From: Streptomyces sp. JHA26
GTDB lineage: Bacteria; Actinomycetota; Actinomycetes; Streptomycetales; Streptomycetaceae
Length of the DNA stretch: 64,000 nt
Reading direction: 5' to 3'
Assembly (NCBI RefSeq): GCF_002005565.1
Contig: NZ_BDJC01000031.1
Location: 1 to 64,000, forward strand
Under the pieces are notes generated by a model. That model saw only the letters and a list, made by a program, of their open reading frames with translations, ran no database searches and was not told the origin of the DNA. Shown in pieces: positions 49,399 through 58,476 of this stretch (within the stretch, counting starts at the first letter, position 1; each line of letters begins with the position of its first letter). The translations under genes and the position numbers were made by a program.

Positions 49399-50090
49399 TT
49401 ACCCGCCCGCTTCTCCTCGACGAGGGTGACGACGCACTCGATGACCTGCGGGAGGGTGAGATCGGTGGTGTCCACCTCGACCGCGTCGTCCGCCTTGGCG
49501 AGCGGGGAGGTCTTGCGGCTGGAGTCGGCCGCGTCCCGCTTGATCAGGGCCTCGCGGGTGGCCTGCACGTCGGCGTCCTTGAGCTCGCCGCTGCGGCGGG
49601 CGGCGCGGGCCTCCGGTGAGGCGGTCAGGAAGATCTTGAGGTCGGCGTCGGGCAGCACGGTCGTACCGATGTCGCGGCCCTCGACGACGATGCCCCGCTC
49701 GGCGCTCGCGGCGATGGTGCGCTGCAGCTCGGTGATCCGGGTCCGCACCTCGGGGACGGCGCTGACCGCGCTGACCCTGGAGGTGACCTCCTGGGTACGG
49801 ATCGGGCCGGCCACGTCCACGCCGTCGACCACGATGGTCGGGGCCTCCGGGTCGGTGCCGGACACGATCTCGGGCTTGCCGGCCGCGGCCGCGACGGCGT
49901 GCGGGTCGGCCGTGTCGATGCCGTTGGTCACCATCCACCACGTGATCGCCCGGTACTGCGCGCCGGTGTCCAGGTAGCTCAGGCCGAGCCGGGCGGCGAC
50001 GGCCTTCGACGTGCTCGACTTGCCCGTGCCGGAGGGGCCGTCGATCGCGACGATCACGGCCGGGGCGGTCGGGGCGGCGCCGTTTTCCAC
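49395..50090 (-). CDS. cmk: cytidylate kinase
   Basis: 231 residues, the bacterial CMP/dCMP kinase. It shows the P-loop IDGPSGTGKSSTSKAVAARL, YLDTGAQYRAITWWMV, the NMP-binding insert, GRDIGTTVLPDADLKIFLTAS, and RDAADSSRKTSPLAKADDAV with the LID arginines. It supplies CDP and dCDP for nucleotide and phospholipid synthesis. GTG 50090. It follows tyrA by 122 nt and overlaps the acyltransferase gene. Confidence 0.96.
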   Translation of the reverse strand: MENGAAPTAPAVIVAIDGPSGTGKSSTSKAVAARLGLSYLDTGAQYRAITWWMVTNGIDTADPHAVAAAAGKPEIVSGTDPEAPTIVVDGVDVAGPIRTQEVTSRVSAVSAVPEVRTRITELQRTIAASAERGIVVEGRDIGTTVLPDADLKIFLTASPEARAARRSGELKDADVQATREALIKRDAADSSRKTSPLAKADDAVEVDTTDLTLPQVIECVVTLVEEKRAGK

Positions 50091-50212
50091 GGGGGGACAC
50101 CTTCCTGGTGCGGTGCGGTGGGTGGTGTGCGGGACGCGAGCGCGTCCCGCACAAGGTTACTGGGTCCGCGGGGCCCCTCCGACAGGCGCATGATCCCGCA
50201 CGGCCCCGTGCG

Positions 50213-51298
50213 TCACTGCCGGATCGCCCAGCCCCGTTCCTTCAGGGCCGCCGTCAGCGCGGCGGCGGCCCTCGGCTCCACCATGAGCTGCACCAGACCG
50301 GCCTGCTGCCCGGTGGCGTGCTCGATCCGCACGTCCTCGACGTTGACGCCGGCCCGTCCCGCGTCCGCGAAGATGCGGGCGAGCTGTCCCGGCTGGTCGT
50401 CGATGAGGACGACCACGGTCTCGTAGACGCGCGGCGCGGAGCCGTGCTTGCCGGGGACCCGGACCTGGCCGGCGTTGCCGCGGCGCAGGACGGCCTCGAT
50501 GCCGGCGCTGCCCTCGCGGCGCTTGTCGTCGTCGGAGGACTGCAGGGAGCGCAGGGCCCGCACCGTCTCCTCCAGGTCGGCGGCGACGTCGTCGAGCAGG
50601 TCGGCGACCGGTCCCGGGTTCGCGGAGAGGATGTCGATCCACATCCGGGGGTCGGAGGCGGCGATCCGGGTCACGTCGCGGATGCCCTGGCCGCACAGCC
50701 GGACGGCGGCCTCCTCGGCGTGCTCCAGGCGGGCGGCGACCATGCTGGAGACCAGGTGGGGCATGTGGGAGACGAGCGCCACGGCGCGGTCGTGGGCGTC
50801 GGCGTCCATCACGACCGGCACGGCCCGGCAGTGCGAGACCAGCTCGAGCGCGAGGTTGAGCACCTCGGTGTCGGTGTCCCGGGTCGGGGTCAGCACCCAC
50901 GGGCGGCCCTCGAAGAGGTCGCCGGTGGCGGCCAGCGGGCCGGACTTCTCGCGGCCGGACATGGGGTGGGTGCCGATGTACGCGGAGAGGTCGAGCCCGC
51001 GCGCCTCCAGTTCGCGCCGGGGGCCGCCCTTGACGCTGGCCACGTCGATGTAGCCGCGGGCCAGCCCGCGCTCCATGGCGTCGGCGAGCACGTCGGCGAC
51101 CAGGGCCGGCGGGGCGGCGACGACCGCGAGGTCGACGGGCCCCTCGGGGGCCTCGTCGGTGCCGGCGCCGAGGGCGGCGGCGGTACGGGCCTGCTCGGGG
51201 TCGTGGTCGGCGAGGTGCACGACGACACCCCGCCCGGTCAGGGCGAGGGCGGCGGAGGTGCCGATGAGGCCGGTGCCGATGACGAGTGCTGTTCTCAC
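50213..51298 (-). CDS. tyrA: prephenate dehydrogenase with ACT domain
   Basis: 361 residues. Rossmann motif ALVIGTGLIGTSAALAL, active-site THPMSGREKSGP with the catalytic His, and a helical dimer domain containing LVSHMPHLVSSMVAARL. The C-terminal ACT domain (about 285-361: VVVLIDDQPGQLARIFADAG) is a probable tyrosine feedback site. It oxidatively decarboxylates prephenate in tyrosine synthesis. GTG 51298 overlaps the stop of the chorismate mutase gene (GTGA), so two consecutive steps are translationally coupled. Confidence 0.95.
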   Translation of the reverse strand: MRTALVIGTGLIGTSAALALTGRGVVVHLADHDPEQARTAAALGAGTDEAPEGPVDLAVVAAPPALVADVLADAMERGLARGYIDVASVKGGPRRELEARGLDLSAYIGTHPMSGREKSGPLAATGDLFEGRPWVLTPTRDTDTEVLNLALELVSHCRAVPVVMDADAHDRAVALVSHMPHLVSSMVAARLEHAEEAAVRLCGQGIRDVTRIAASDPRMWIDILSANPGPVADLLDDVAADLEETVRALRSLQSSDDDKRREGSAGIEAVLRRGNAGQVRVPGKHGSAPRVYETVVVLIDDQPGQLARIFADAGRAGVNVEDVRIEHATGQQAGLVQLMVEPRAAAALTAALKERGWAIRQ

Positions 51299-51657
51299 TG
51301 GGCGATGTCCTTGCGCAGGGCCGCGGCGGCGCCGAGGTAGACGTGGGAGATCTCGGCGCGGGGCCGGTCGGACTCGATGTGGGCGAGGATCCGGACGACG
51401 CGCGGCATGGCGCCCTCGACGTCCAGTTCCTGGGCGCAGATCAGCGGGACGTCGGTGATGCCGAGCTTGCGGGCGGCGGCGGCCGGGAAGTCGCTGTGCA
51501 GGTCGGGCGTGGCCGTGAACCAGATGCTGATCAGGTCGTCGCCGGTCAGCCCGTTGCGCTCCAGGACGGCGGTCAACAGGGCCGCGACCCGCTCGTCCAT
51601 GTGCCCGGCCTCGTCCCGTTCCAGTTGGACGGCGCCCCGGACCGCTCGTACCGCCAC
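51295..51657 (-). CDS. aroH: monofunctional chorismate mutase (AroH type)
   Basis: 120 residues, size and sequence as in Bacillus AroH, a trimeric barrel: MAVRAVRGAVQLERDEAGHM with the active-site Arg, LISIWFTATPDLHSDFPAAAAR, and VPLICAQELDVEGAMPRVVR with MPRVVRILAH. It converts chorismate to prephenate, the substrate of the TyrA encoded immediately downstream and overlapping it. GTG 51657 follows GAGGAG at correct spacing and gives the family start; longer readings are not supported. Confidence 0.94.
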   Translation of the reverse strand: MAVRAVRGAVQLERDEAGHMDERVAALLTAVLERNGLTGDDLISIWFTATPDLHSDFPAAAARKLGITDVPLICAQELDVEGAMPRVVRILAHIESDRPRAEISHVYLGAAAALRKDIAQ

Positions 51658-51797
51658 GGCATGCTCCTCGCTGACGTGCGTTTCGGCTCTTGGTCCGTCC
51701 AGCGTAGTCAGCCCGCGCCGGGCCGGTGTGCGGCGCCCGTCTCCTGAGACGCTGGTCCCGGTTCTGACCACCGCCCCCTCACTCCTGGAGCGACGAC

Positions 51798-52232
<435 letters not shown>

Positions 52233-52255
52233 GGGGTCCGCGTACGCTCCCGGGC

Positions 52256-52999
52256 ATGCACCCCGAGACGCTGGTACGCGACCACACCATCTACGCCTGT
52301 GTCATGGGTTCGCGCGCCTTCGGACTGGCGACGGAGGACAGCGACACGGACCGCCGGGGCGTCTTCCTCGCCCCGGCCCCGCTGTTCTGGCGCTTCGAGA
52401 AGCCGCCGACCCACGTCGAGGGGCCGGCCGAGGAGCAGTTCGGCTGGGAACTGGAGCGCTTCTGCGAGCTGGCCCTGCGCGCGAACCCGAACATCCTGGA
52501 GTGCCTGCACTCCCCGCTCGTGGAGTACGCTGACGCCACCGGCCGCGAACTCCTCGCGCTGCGCGGGGCGTTCCTCTCCCGCCGGGCCCACGGGACGTTC
52601 ACCCGGTACGCCCACGGCCAGCGCCGCAAGCTGGACGCCGACGTGCGCACGCACGGCGCCCCGCGCTGGAAGCACGCGATGCACCTGCTGCGGCTGCTGA
52701 CGTCGGCCCGCGACCTGCTGCGCACGGGCGTCCTGACGATCGACGTGGGCGAGGCGCGGGAGTCACTGCTCGCCGTGAAGCGCGGCGAGGTGCCCTGGCC
52801 GGAGGTGGACGCCCGGATGGCCCGCCTGGTGGAGGAGAGCGAGCGGGCCGTCCGCCGCAGCCCGCTCCCCGACGAACCGGACCGGCGCCGCGTGGAGGAC
52901 TTCCTCGTCCGCGTGCGCCGTGCCTCGGCCCTCCGGGCGGATCCGCACGACGAGGCCGTACGGGGCGTCGTGGGCGGCCGGGACGCCGGGCAGCGCTGA
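52256..52999 (+). CDS. RlaP-type nucleotidyltransferase superfamily protein
   Basis: 247 residues. The family pattern is seen in YACVMGSRAFGLATEDSDTDRRGVFL: a GS dipeptide and the metal-binding D-x-D of the polymerase-beta fold, followed by EEQFGWELERFCELALRANPNILECLHSP. Such proteins are predicted RNA or nucleotide-modifying transferases; no activity is established for this one. ATG 52256 lies 23 nt after the Rieske gene. It converges with the ADP-ribosylglycohydrolase gene. Confidence 0.85.
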   Translation: MHPETLVRDHTIYACVMGSRAFGLATEDSDTDRRGVFLAPAPLFWRFEKPPTHVEGPAEEQFGWELERFCELALRANPNILECLHSPLVEYADATGRELLALRGAFLSRRAHGTFTRYAHGQRRKLDADVRTHGAPRWKHAMHLLRLLTSARDLLRTGVLTIDVGEARESLLAVKRGEVPWPEVDARMARLVEESERAVRRSPLPDEPDRRRVEDFLVRVRRASALRADPHDEAVRGVVGGRDAGQR

Positions 53000-53092
53000 C
53001 GCGGGCCCGCGCCCTCGTCCGGCACCGCGTGCAGCCGCTCCACGTCGGCCCGTACGCGCGCGTGGTCGACGTCCAGGGCGTCGATCATGGGC

Positions 53093-54115
53093 TCAAGCGT
53101 CCCAGAGCGCTCCGAGGGCCAGCAGGTCGGCCCGGTACTCGATGCGGTCCGCCCAGTCGGCGGGCCAGGCGTCGGCGCCCAGGTGCGCGCCCGCGAAGGC
53201 GCCCGCGAGGCAGGCGATGGAGTCGGAGTCGCCGGAGGTGCAGGCGCCGCGGCGCAGTGCGGTGAGCGGCTCGTCGACGAAGAGCAGGAAGCAGAGCAGC
53301 CCGGCGGCCATGGCCTCCTCGGCGATCCAGCCCTGGCCGACGGCCAGGCAGGGGTCGGTCTCGGGCGAGACGGTGCGCACCGCCTCCTGGAGCCGGTCGA
53401 GCGTCGCCAGGCACTCGTCCCAGCCGCGGGCGATGAAGTGCTCGGGCGTGGGGTCCTGGGCGCGGGTCCACAGGTCGCCGAGCCAGCGCTCGTGGTAGCG
53501 GGTGCGGTTGTCGTAGGCGTAGGAGCGCAGCCGCCCGACCAGTCCGGTCGGCTCGGCACCCTCGGCGAGCAGCCGGACGGCGTGCGCGGTGAGGTCGGAG
53601 GCGGCGAGCGCGGTGGGGTGGCCGTGGGTGAGCGCGGACTGCAACTGGGCGGCGCCCGCGCGCTGTTCGTCGCTCAGGCCGGGGACGAGTCCGACCGGTG
53701 CGACGCGCATGTTCGCGCCGCAGCCCTTGGAGTGGATCTGGCTGGCGTCCTGCCAGGGACGGTCGCCGCGCTCCAGCAGGTCGCAGGCCCTGAGGCAGGT
53801 GTTGCCCGGGGCCCGGTTGTTCTCCGGCGACCGGTTCCAGGCGATGAACTCCCGCCGTACGGGCTCGGTCATCCCCTCGGGGGTCAGGCTCCCGCGGTCC
53901 AGGGCCGTGCGCAGCCCCTTCCCCAGCGCCAGCGTCATCTGCGTGTCGTCGGTGACGAGCGCGGGGGCGGGCAGCGCCATCTCGCGCCAGGGGCCGCACT
54001 TGGCCAGGATCGAGGGGATGTCGTTGAACTCGGTGGGGAAACCCAGGGCGTCGCCGAGGGCGAGGCCGATGAGCGCTCCGGTGGCGGCGCGCTTGGTGCC
54101 GGGGGTCGTGGTCAT
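53093..54115 (-). CDS. ADP-ribosylglycohydrolase (DraG family)
   Basis: 340 residues. Metal-ligand motifs are intact: GALIGLALGDALGFPTEF, LVTDDTQMTLALGKGL with TDDT, CGANMRVAPVGLV, and RRGACTSGDSDSIACLAGAFAGA with the paired Asp. The family removes ADP-ribose from Arg or other residues, or cleaves free ADP-ribosyl compounds, using two Mg ions. ATG 54115 overlaps the stop codon of the NrtR-type gene by 4 nt, so the regulator-Nudix protein and this hydrolase are coupled and probably respond to the same NAD-derived signal. Confidence 0.9.
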   Translation of the reverse strand: MTTTPGTKRAATGALIGLALGDALGFPTEFNDIPSILAKCGPWREMALPAPALVTDDTQMTLALGKGLRTALDRGSLTPEGMTEPVRREFIAWNRSPENNRAPGNTCLRACDLLERGDRPWQDASQIHSKGCGANMRVAPVGLVPGLSDEQRAGAAQLQSALTHGHPTALAASDLTAHAVRLLAEGAEPTGLVGRLRSYAYDNRTRYHERWLGDLWTRAQDPTPEHFIARGWDECLATLDRLQEAVRTVSPETDPCLAVGQGWIAEEAMAAGLLCFLLFVDEPLTALRRGACTSGDSDSIACLAGAFAGAHLGADAWPADWADRIEYRADLLALGALWDA

Positions 54116-54831
54116 GCGGGGCGTCCTTCCCGAGGGGTGCGGAGCAGGGGCGGGTGCAGGGTGGTGGCCGGGCCGGCGCGGTACAGCGCGGCCGGCTTGC
54201 CGCGGCCGCCGGTGAGGCGGGCGGCGCCGGGGACCGCCTCGACGAAGCCGGGGGTGGCGAGGACCTTGCGGCGGAAGTTGGGCCGGTCCAGGGCCGTGCC
54301 CCACACCGTCTCGTAGACCTGCTGGAGCTCGCCGAGCGTGAACTCGGCCGGGCAGAAGGCGGTGGCCAGGCAGGTGTACTCGAGCTTGGCGCCGACGCGT
54401 TCCCGGGCGTCGGCCAGGATCCGGTCGTGGTCGAAGGCGAGGTCGCGGGCGGTGTCGTACGGGACCCAGCGGGCCTCGGCCGCGTCGGTGCCGGCGTGCG
54501 GCTCGGGAGGGTCGGGCAGCAGTGCCGTGAAGGCGACGGACACGACCCGCATCCGGGGGTCCCGGCCGGGCTCGCTGTAGGTCCGCAGCTGCTCCAGGTG
54601 CAGCCCGGTCACGTCCGCGAGGCCCGTCTCCTCGGCCAGCTCCCGGCGGGCCGCCTCCTCCGCCGACTCCTCGGGCAGCAGGAAGCCGCCGGGCAGGGCC
54701 CAGCGGCCGGCGTACGGCTCCTGCCCCCGTTCGACGAGCAGCACGTGCAGCGCGCCCGCGCGGAGCGTGAGGACGGCGAGGTCGACGGTGACGGCGAAGG
54801 GCTCGAAGGCGTGCTTGTCGTAGCCGGACAC
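54112..54831 (-). CDS. nrtR: NrtR-family Nudix/winged-helix regulator
   Basis: 239 residues: an N-terminal Nudix domain (about 1-140) and a C-terminal NrtR winged helix (about 150-225: FTLGELQQVYETVWG, NFRRKVLATPGFVEAV). The Nudix box GFLLPEESAEEAARRELAEE continues TGL and keeps every consensus residue, unlike many NrtRs that have lost catalysis, so it may hydrolyse as well as sense ADP-ribose. NrtR proteins control NAD metabolism. The GTG start at 54831 follows GGGGGTGG. The palindrome 54849-54865 lies directly upstream, and the ADP-ribosylglycohydrolase gene overlaps its end. Confidence 0.88.
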   Translation of the reverse strand: MSGYDKHAFEPFAVTVDLAVLTLRAGALHVLLVERGQEPYAGRWALPGGFLLPEESAEEAARRELAEETGLADVTGLHLEQLRTYSEPGRDPRMRVVSVAFTALLPDPPEPHAGTDAAEARWVPYDTARDLAFDHDRILADARERVGAKLEYTCLATAFCPAEFTLGELQQVYETVWGTALDRPNFRRKVLATPGFVEAVPGAARLTGGRGKPAALYRAGPATTLHPPLLRTPREGRPA

Positions 54832-54835
54832 GGAC

Positions 54836-54879
54836 GGCCACCCCCTTAATAGTCACTCAGACTATAAAAGGGGGTGGCC
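54836..54879. terminator. hairpin enclosing the NrtR operator, possible rluB terminator
   Basis: GGCCACCCCCTT at 54836-54847 pairs perfectly with AAGGGGGTGGCC at 54868-54879; the operator lies in the 20-nt loop. It is 24 nt past the rluB stop codon on the same strand, so it can end the rluB transcript, while its right-to-left arm supplies the nrtR ribosome binding site. Confidence 0.55.
54849..54865. promoter_or_regulatory. probable NrtR operator
   Basis: ATAGTC-ACTCA-GACTAT is a perfect 6-bp inverted repeat placed 18 nt before the nrtR start codon, overlapping a TATAGT-like -10 on the minus strand. It is the only such AT-rich palindrome in the neighbourhood, so autoregulation is likely. Confidence 0.65.
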
Positions 54880-54902
54880 GCCCGTCACAACCCTTCGGCC
54901 TC

Positions 54903-56018
54903 CTAGAGGTCGACCTCCTGCATCAGCATCCCGACCTCCGTGTTGGACAGCCGGCGCAGCCAGCCCGACTTCTGGTCGCCCAGCGTGATCGGGCCGAACG
55001 CGGTGCGCACGAGCTTGTCCACGGGGAAGCCCGCCTCCGCCAGCATCCGGCGGACGATGTGCTTGCGGCCCTCGTGGAGGGTGACCTCGACCAGGTAGTT
55101 CTTGCCGGTCTGCTCCACGACCCGGAAGTGGTCCGCGCGCGCGTACCCGTCCTCCAGCTGGATGCCGTCCTTCAGGCGCTTGCCGAGGTCGCGCGGGATC
55201 GGGCCCACGATGTGCGCGAGGTAGGTCTTCTTCACGCCGTACTTCGGGTGGGTCAGGCGGTGCGCCAGCTCACCGTGGTTGGTGAGCAGGATGACGCCCT
55301 CGGTCTCGGTGTCGAGCCGGCCGACGTGGAAGAGACGGGTCTCGCGGTTGGTGACGTAGTCGCCGAGGCACTGCCGGCCCTCCGGGTCCTCCATGGTGGA
55401 GACGACGCCGGCGGGCTTGTTGAGCGAGAAGAACTGGTACGACTGCGTCGCGACGGTCAGGCCGTCGACCTTGACCTCGTCCTTCTCCGGGTCGACCCGC
55501 TTGCCCTGCTCCATGACGATCTCGCCGTTGACCTCGACGCGCGCCTGCTCGATCAGCTCCTCGCAGGCCCGCCGGGAGCCGTATCCGGCGCGTGCGAGGA
55601 CCTTCTGCAGCCGCTCGCCCTCCTGCTCGGCGCCCGGGAAGGTCTTGGGCAGCCTGACGTCCTTCTTGCCCGCGTACCGCTCGCGGTTGCGCTCCTCGGC
55701 GCGGGTCTCGTACTCGCGGGACGTCGCCGGGACGCTGCGCCCGCGCTGCAGGGGCTTCTTCGGGCCGCCCTTGGCGCCACCGCGGGCCGCGGGGCCGCGG
55801 CCCGACTTCGGGCCGCCCTGGGTGGCACCGGGGCCCACGTCGTAGCGCCGCTCCTCCGGGCGCGGCTTCCTGGGACGGCCGCCCTGCCTGTCGTCGCGGT
55901 TGTTGCCGGCGCCGCGCTGGTTGCCGCGACCCCCGCTGCTCCCGCCGCGGCCGCCGCTGTTGCCACCACGGCTCCCGCCGTTGTTTCCGCTGCTGTTCCT
56001 GCCGCTGCTGCTTCGCAT
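54903..56018 (-). CDS. rluB: 23S rRNA pseudouridine synthase RluB
   Basis: 371 residues. The first 100 or so are a disordered Gly/Arg/Asn/Ser-rich extension (SSGNNGGSRGGNSGGRGG and similar). An S4 RNA-binding domain follows (RLQKVLARAGYGSRRACEEL), then the catalytic domain with FFSLNKPAGVVSTMEDPEGR, the catalytic Asp in HVGRLDTETEGVILLTNHG, and LHEGRKHIVRRMLAEAG. It modifies a uridine in 23S rRNA helix 89. ATG 56018 overlaps the scpB stop (TGATG). It ends the parA-like/scpAB operon. Confidence 0.94.
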   Translation of the reverse strand: MRSSSGRNSSGNNGGSRGGNSGGRGGSSGGRGNQRGAGNNRDDRQGGRPRKPRPEERRYDVGPGATQGGPKSGRGPAARGGAKGGPKKPLQRGRSVPATSREYETRAEERNRERYAGKKDVRLPKTFPGAEQEGERLQKVLARAGYGSRRACEELIEQARVEVNGEIVMEQGKRVDPEKDEVKVDGLTVATQSYQFFSLNKPAGVVSTMEDPEGRQCLGDYVTNRETRLFHVGRLDTETEGVILLTNHGELAHRLTHPKYGVKKTYLAHIVGPIPRDLGKRLKDGIQLEDGYARADHFRVVEQTGKNYLVEVTLHEGRKHIVRRMLAEAGFPVDKLVRTAFGPITLGDQKSGWLRRLSNTEVGMLMQEVDL

Positions 56019-56671
56019 CAAAGTTCCGTCTTGTCGTCTGCGTCCTCGGAATCCGGGGCGTCCGGATCGAACGACGGGACCCCTTCCAGCGTCTCGGCCT
56101 CGATCGCCGCCGCCTCCGGGAGGAAGGGCGCGAGCTCCGGGAGCTCGTCCAGGCCGCGCAGGCCCATCCGCTCCAGGAAGTAGTTCGTCGTCACGTACAG
56201 GATCGCACCTGTTTCGGGTTCCGTGCCCGCCTCCTCCACCAGCCCCCGCTGGAGGAGGGTGCGCATCACACCGTCGCAGTTCACTCCGCGCACCGCGGAG
56301 ACGCGGCTGCGGCTGACCGGCTGGCGGTAGGCGACCACCGCGAGGGTCTCCAGCGCGGCCTGGGTGAGGCGGGCGTGCCGGCCGTCCAGGACGTAGCCCT
56401 CGACGGCCGCGGCGTACTCGGGGCGGCTGTAGAAGCGCCAGCCGCCGGCGACGAGCCTGAGCTCGAAACCGCGGCCCTGGGCGGTGTACTCGTCGGCCAG
56501 CTCGCGCAGCGCGTCCGCGATCTGCCGCCTGGGCCGCTGGAGGACCTTCGCGAGGTGCTCCTCGGTCGCGGGTTCGTCGACGACCATGAGGACGGCTTCG
56601 AGGGCGGGCCCGAGGTCGAGGGCGGCGACGTCGCGCGCGCCCTCCGGGAACGGGGTGGTCTCGTCGCTCAC
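56018..56671 (-). CDS. scpB: segregation and condensation protein B
   Basis: 217 residues with two winged-helix domains: ALEAVLMVVDEPATEEHLAKVL in the first and LTQAALETLAVVAYRQPVSR with VRGVNCDGVMRTLLQRGLVEE in the second, the family signature. ScpB binds ScpA on the SMC condensin and helps compact and separate chromosomes. GTG 56671 overlaps the scpA stop codon, and its own stop overlaps the rluB start. The acidic C-terminal tail is typical. Confidence 0.95.
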   Translation of the reverse strand: MSDETTPFPEGARDVAALDLGPALEAVLMVVDEPATEEHLAKVLQRPRRQIADALRELADEYTAQGRGFELRLVAGGWRFYSRPEYAAAVEGYVLDGRHARLTQAALETLAVVAYRQPVSRSRVSAVRGVNCDGVMRTLLQRGLVEEAGTEPETGAILYVTTNYFLERMGLRGLDELPELAPFLPEAAAIEAETLEGVPSFDPDAPDSEDADDKTEL

Positions 56672-57894
56672 GCCTGCTGCTCCTCCTCGGTCGTCCCGTT
56701 CTCCCCGGGCGTCCCGTTCTCCCCGGGCGGCCGGTCGAACTCGTCGGTCACCACCGGCTCGGCCGCCCCGTCCCCGCCGGTCCAGCGCACCAGCAGGTCG
56801 CCGAGCGCGGTCTCCTGGTCGAGCGCGACGGCCCTCTCCCGGTACAGCTCCAGCAAGGCCAGGAAGCGGGCCACGACGGTCAGGGTGTCCTCGGCGTCCT
56901 CGACCAGGACGCCGAAGCCGGCCTCGCCCAGCTCCCGCAGCCGGGCCACGACGATCCGGGCCTGCTCCTGCACGCTGACCAGGGGCGCGTGGATGTGCTC
57001 GACGTACACCTGCGGCTCGGGCCTGGGCTGCATCGCCTTCACCGCGAGCTCGGCGAAGCCCGCGGGGCCGATGCTGATGACGACCTCGGGCAGCAGCTCG
57101 GCGTGATGGGGTTCCAGGCCGACGGTGCGGGGGTGACGGCGGGCCTCGGCGTCGAGCCGCTCGTTGAAGATCTCCGCGATCTGCTTGTACGCGCGGTACT
57201 GCAGCAGCCGCGCGAAGAGCAGGTCGCGGGCCTCCAGCAGCGCGAGGTCGGCCTCGTCCTCGACCTCGGCGGCGGGCAGCAGCCGAGCCGCCTTCAGATC
57301 GAGCAGGGTGGCGGCGACGACCAGGAACTCGGTCGTCTCGTCCAGGTCCCAGTCCGGTCCCATGGCGCGGATGTGCGCCATGAACTCGTCGGTCACCTCG
57401 GAGAGCGCGACCTCGGTGACGTCCATCCTGTGCTTGGAGATGAGCTGGAGGAGCAGGTCGAAGGGCCCCTCGAAGTTGGCGAGCCGGACCTTGAAGACCC
57501 CGTCGCCCGCGTCCTCGGACGCGTCGTCGGGGTGGTCGTGGGACGCCGCTCCGGGGACGGACGCCTCGGTCCCGCCCCTCGTCGGGACGACCCGGTCCGC
57601 GGGGACGGGCTCCGGTGCCCCCGAGGACGGGCCGGAGGGGCCCTCGGGACCGTCCGGCGCGGTGGTCTCCCGGCCGGCGTGCCCCGTACCGGGCTCCGCC
57701 GCCGTGCCGGGGCCTCGCGGGGCCGCGGGGACCCGGCCCGCCTCGGACGGCGCCTCCACGCCGGGGGCGGGCGGCTCGGTGCCCGGCGTCGCCTCCTGGG
57801 GCGACGGGGCCACCCGTGGCATCCCAGGCCCTCTCCCGAGGGTGCGCCGACGGCCGGCGGGGGCACCGGGGCGGGAAGCGTCGTTCGAGGTCAT
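56668..57894 (-). CDS. scpA: segregation and condensation protein A (kleisin)
   Basis: 408 residues. A disordered Pro/Gly/Glu-rich extension of about 130 residues precedes the kleisin core: FKVRLANFEGPFDLLLQLISKHRMDVTEVAL contains the SMC-neck-binding motif, then FLVVAATLLDLKAARLLP, and the C-terminal winged helix TVVARFLALLELYRERAVAL binds the SMC cap. The end repeats PGENGT. ATG 57894. Preceded by the ribbon-helix-helix gene with an 18-nt gap, so condensin and the ParA-like pair are probably transcribed together. Confidence 0.95.
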   Translation of the reverse strand: MTSNDASRPGAPAGRRRTLGRGPGMPRVAPSPQEATPGTEPPAPGVEAPSEAGRVPAAPRGPGTAAEPGTGHAGRETTAPDGPEGPSGPSSGAPEPVPADRVVPTRGGTEASVPGAASHDHPDDASEDAGDGVFKVRLANFEGPFDLLLQLISKHRMDVTEVALSEVTDEFMAHIRAMGPDWDLDETTEFLVVAATLLDLKAARLLPAAEVEDEADLALLEARDLLFARLLQYRAYKQIAEIFNERLDAEARRHPRTVGLEPHHAELLPEVVISIGPAGFAELAVKAMQPRPEPQVYVEHIHAPLVSVQEQARIVVARLRELGEAGFGVLVEDAEDTLTVVARFLALLELYRERAVALDQETALGDLLVRWTGGDGAAEPVVTDEFDRPPGENGTPGENGTTEEEQQA

Positions 57895-57912
57895 GACCCC
57901 CGCAGGCTACCG

Positions 57913-58476
57913 CTACCGTCCGCGCAGCCGCCGTACGAGGATGCTGGCGTCCCCGCGGCTCTCCAGGTCGGCGAGGACCACGGCGACCGCCTCGCGGACG
58001 ATCCGGCCGCGGTCCACGGCCAGCCCGTGCTCGCCCCGGAGCACCAGCCGGGCGTGCTCCAGATCCATGAGCTCCTCGGCGGAGACGTACACGGTGATCT
58101 TCTCGTCGTGCCGTTCACGGCCGCTGGGCCGCCGTGCGGCGGCCCGGCCGCGCTTGCGGGGCTGGGCGACGGCAGAACCTTCCTGCGCGTCCGTCCCGGG
58201 GTCGGGGCGCCGCGCCGGGCGGTCCGCGCCCCGGCTGCGCGACTCACCGGCCGGGTCCACGTCCGCCGCCGCGTGCTCCGCGCCCCCGCCGTCACCGCCC
58301 TGTGCGGGCACCGACTGCGGCGCGTCCTCGGCGGCCGCCGGGTCGCTCTCCCCCGCCGGAGCCGGTACCCGGGCGTCGCCGCCCGCCGGCCGCCGCGGGG
58401 TGGACGCCTGGAGCGCCATCCCCCCTGTCGTACGGAAGAGTTCGTCGGCCCCCGGCAGACTCACTCGGCGTGACAC
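57913..58476 (-). CDS. ribbon-helix-helix protein, partner of the ParA-like ATPase
   Basis: 187 residues. The first 130 are disordered, rich in Ala/Pro/Arg with many charged residues. The C-terminus folds as a ribbon-helix-helix: EKITVYVSAEELMDLEHARL, then DRGRIVREAVAVVLADLESR. Small DNA-binding partners of this fold serve ParA ATPases in plasmid-type segregation (ParG-like). GTG 58476 overlaps the end of the ParA-like gene by 16 nt, so the two are translationally coupled. A DNA site is not identified. Confidence 0.8.
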   Translation of the reverse strand: MSRRVSLPGADELFRTTGGMALQASTPRRPAGGDARVPAPAGESDPAAAEDAPQSVPAQGGDGGGAEHAAADVDPAGESRSRGADRPARRPDPGTDAQEGSAVAQPRKRGRAAARRPSGRERHDEKITVYVSAEELMDLEHARLVLRGEHGLAVDRGRIVREAVAVVLADLESRGDASILVRRLRGR

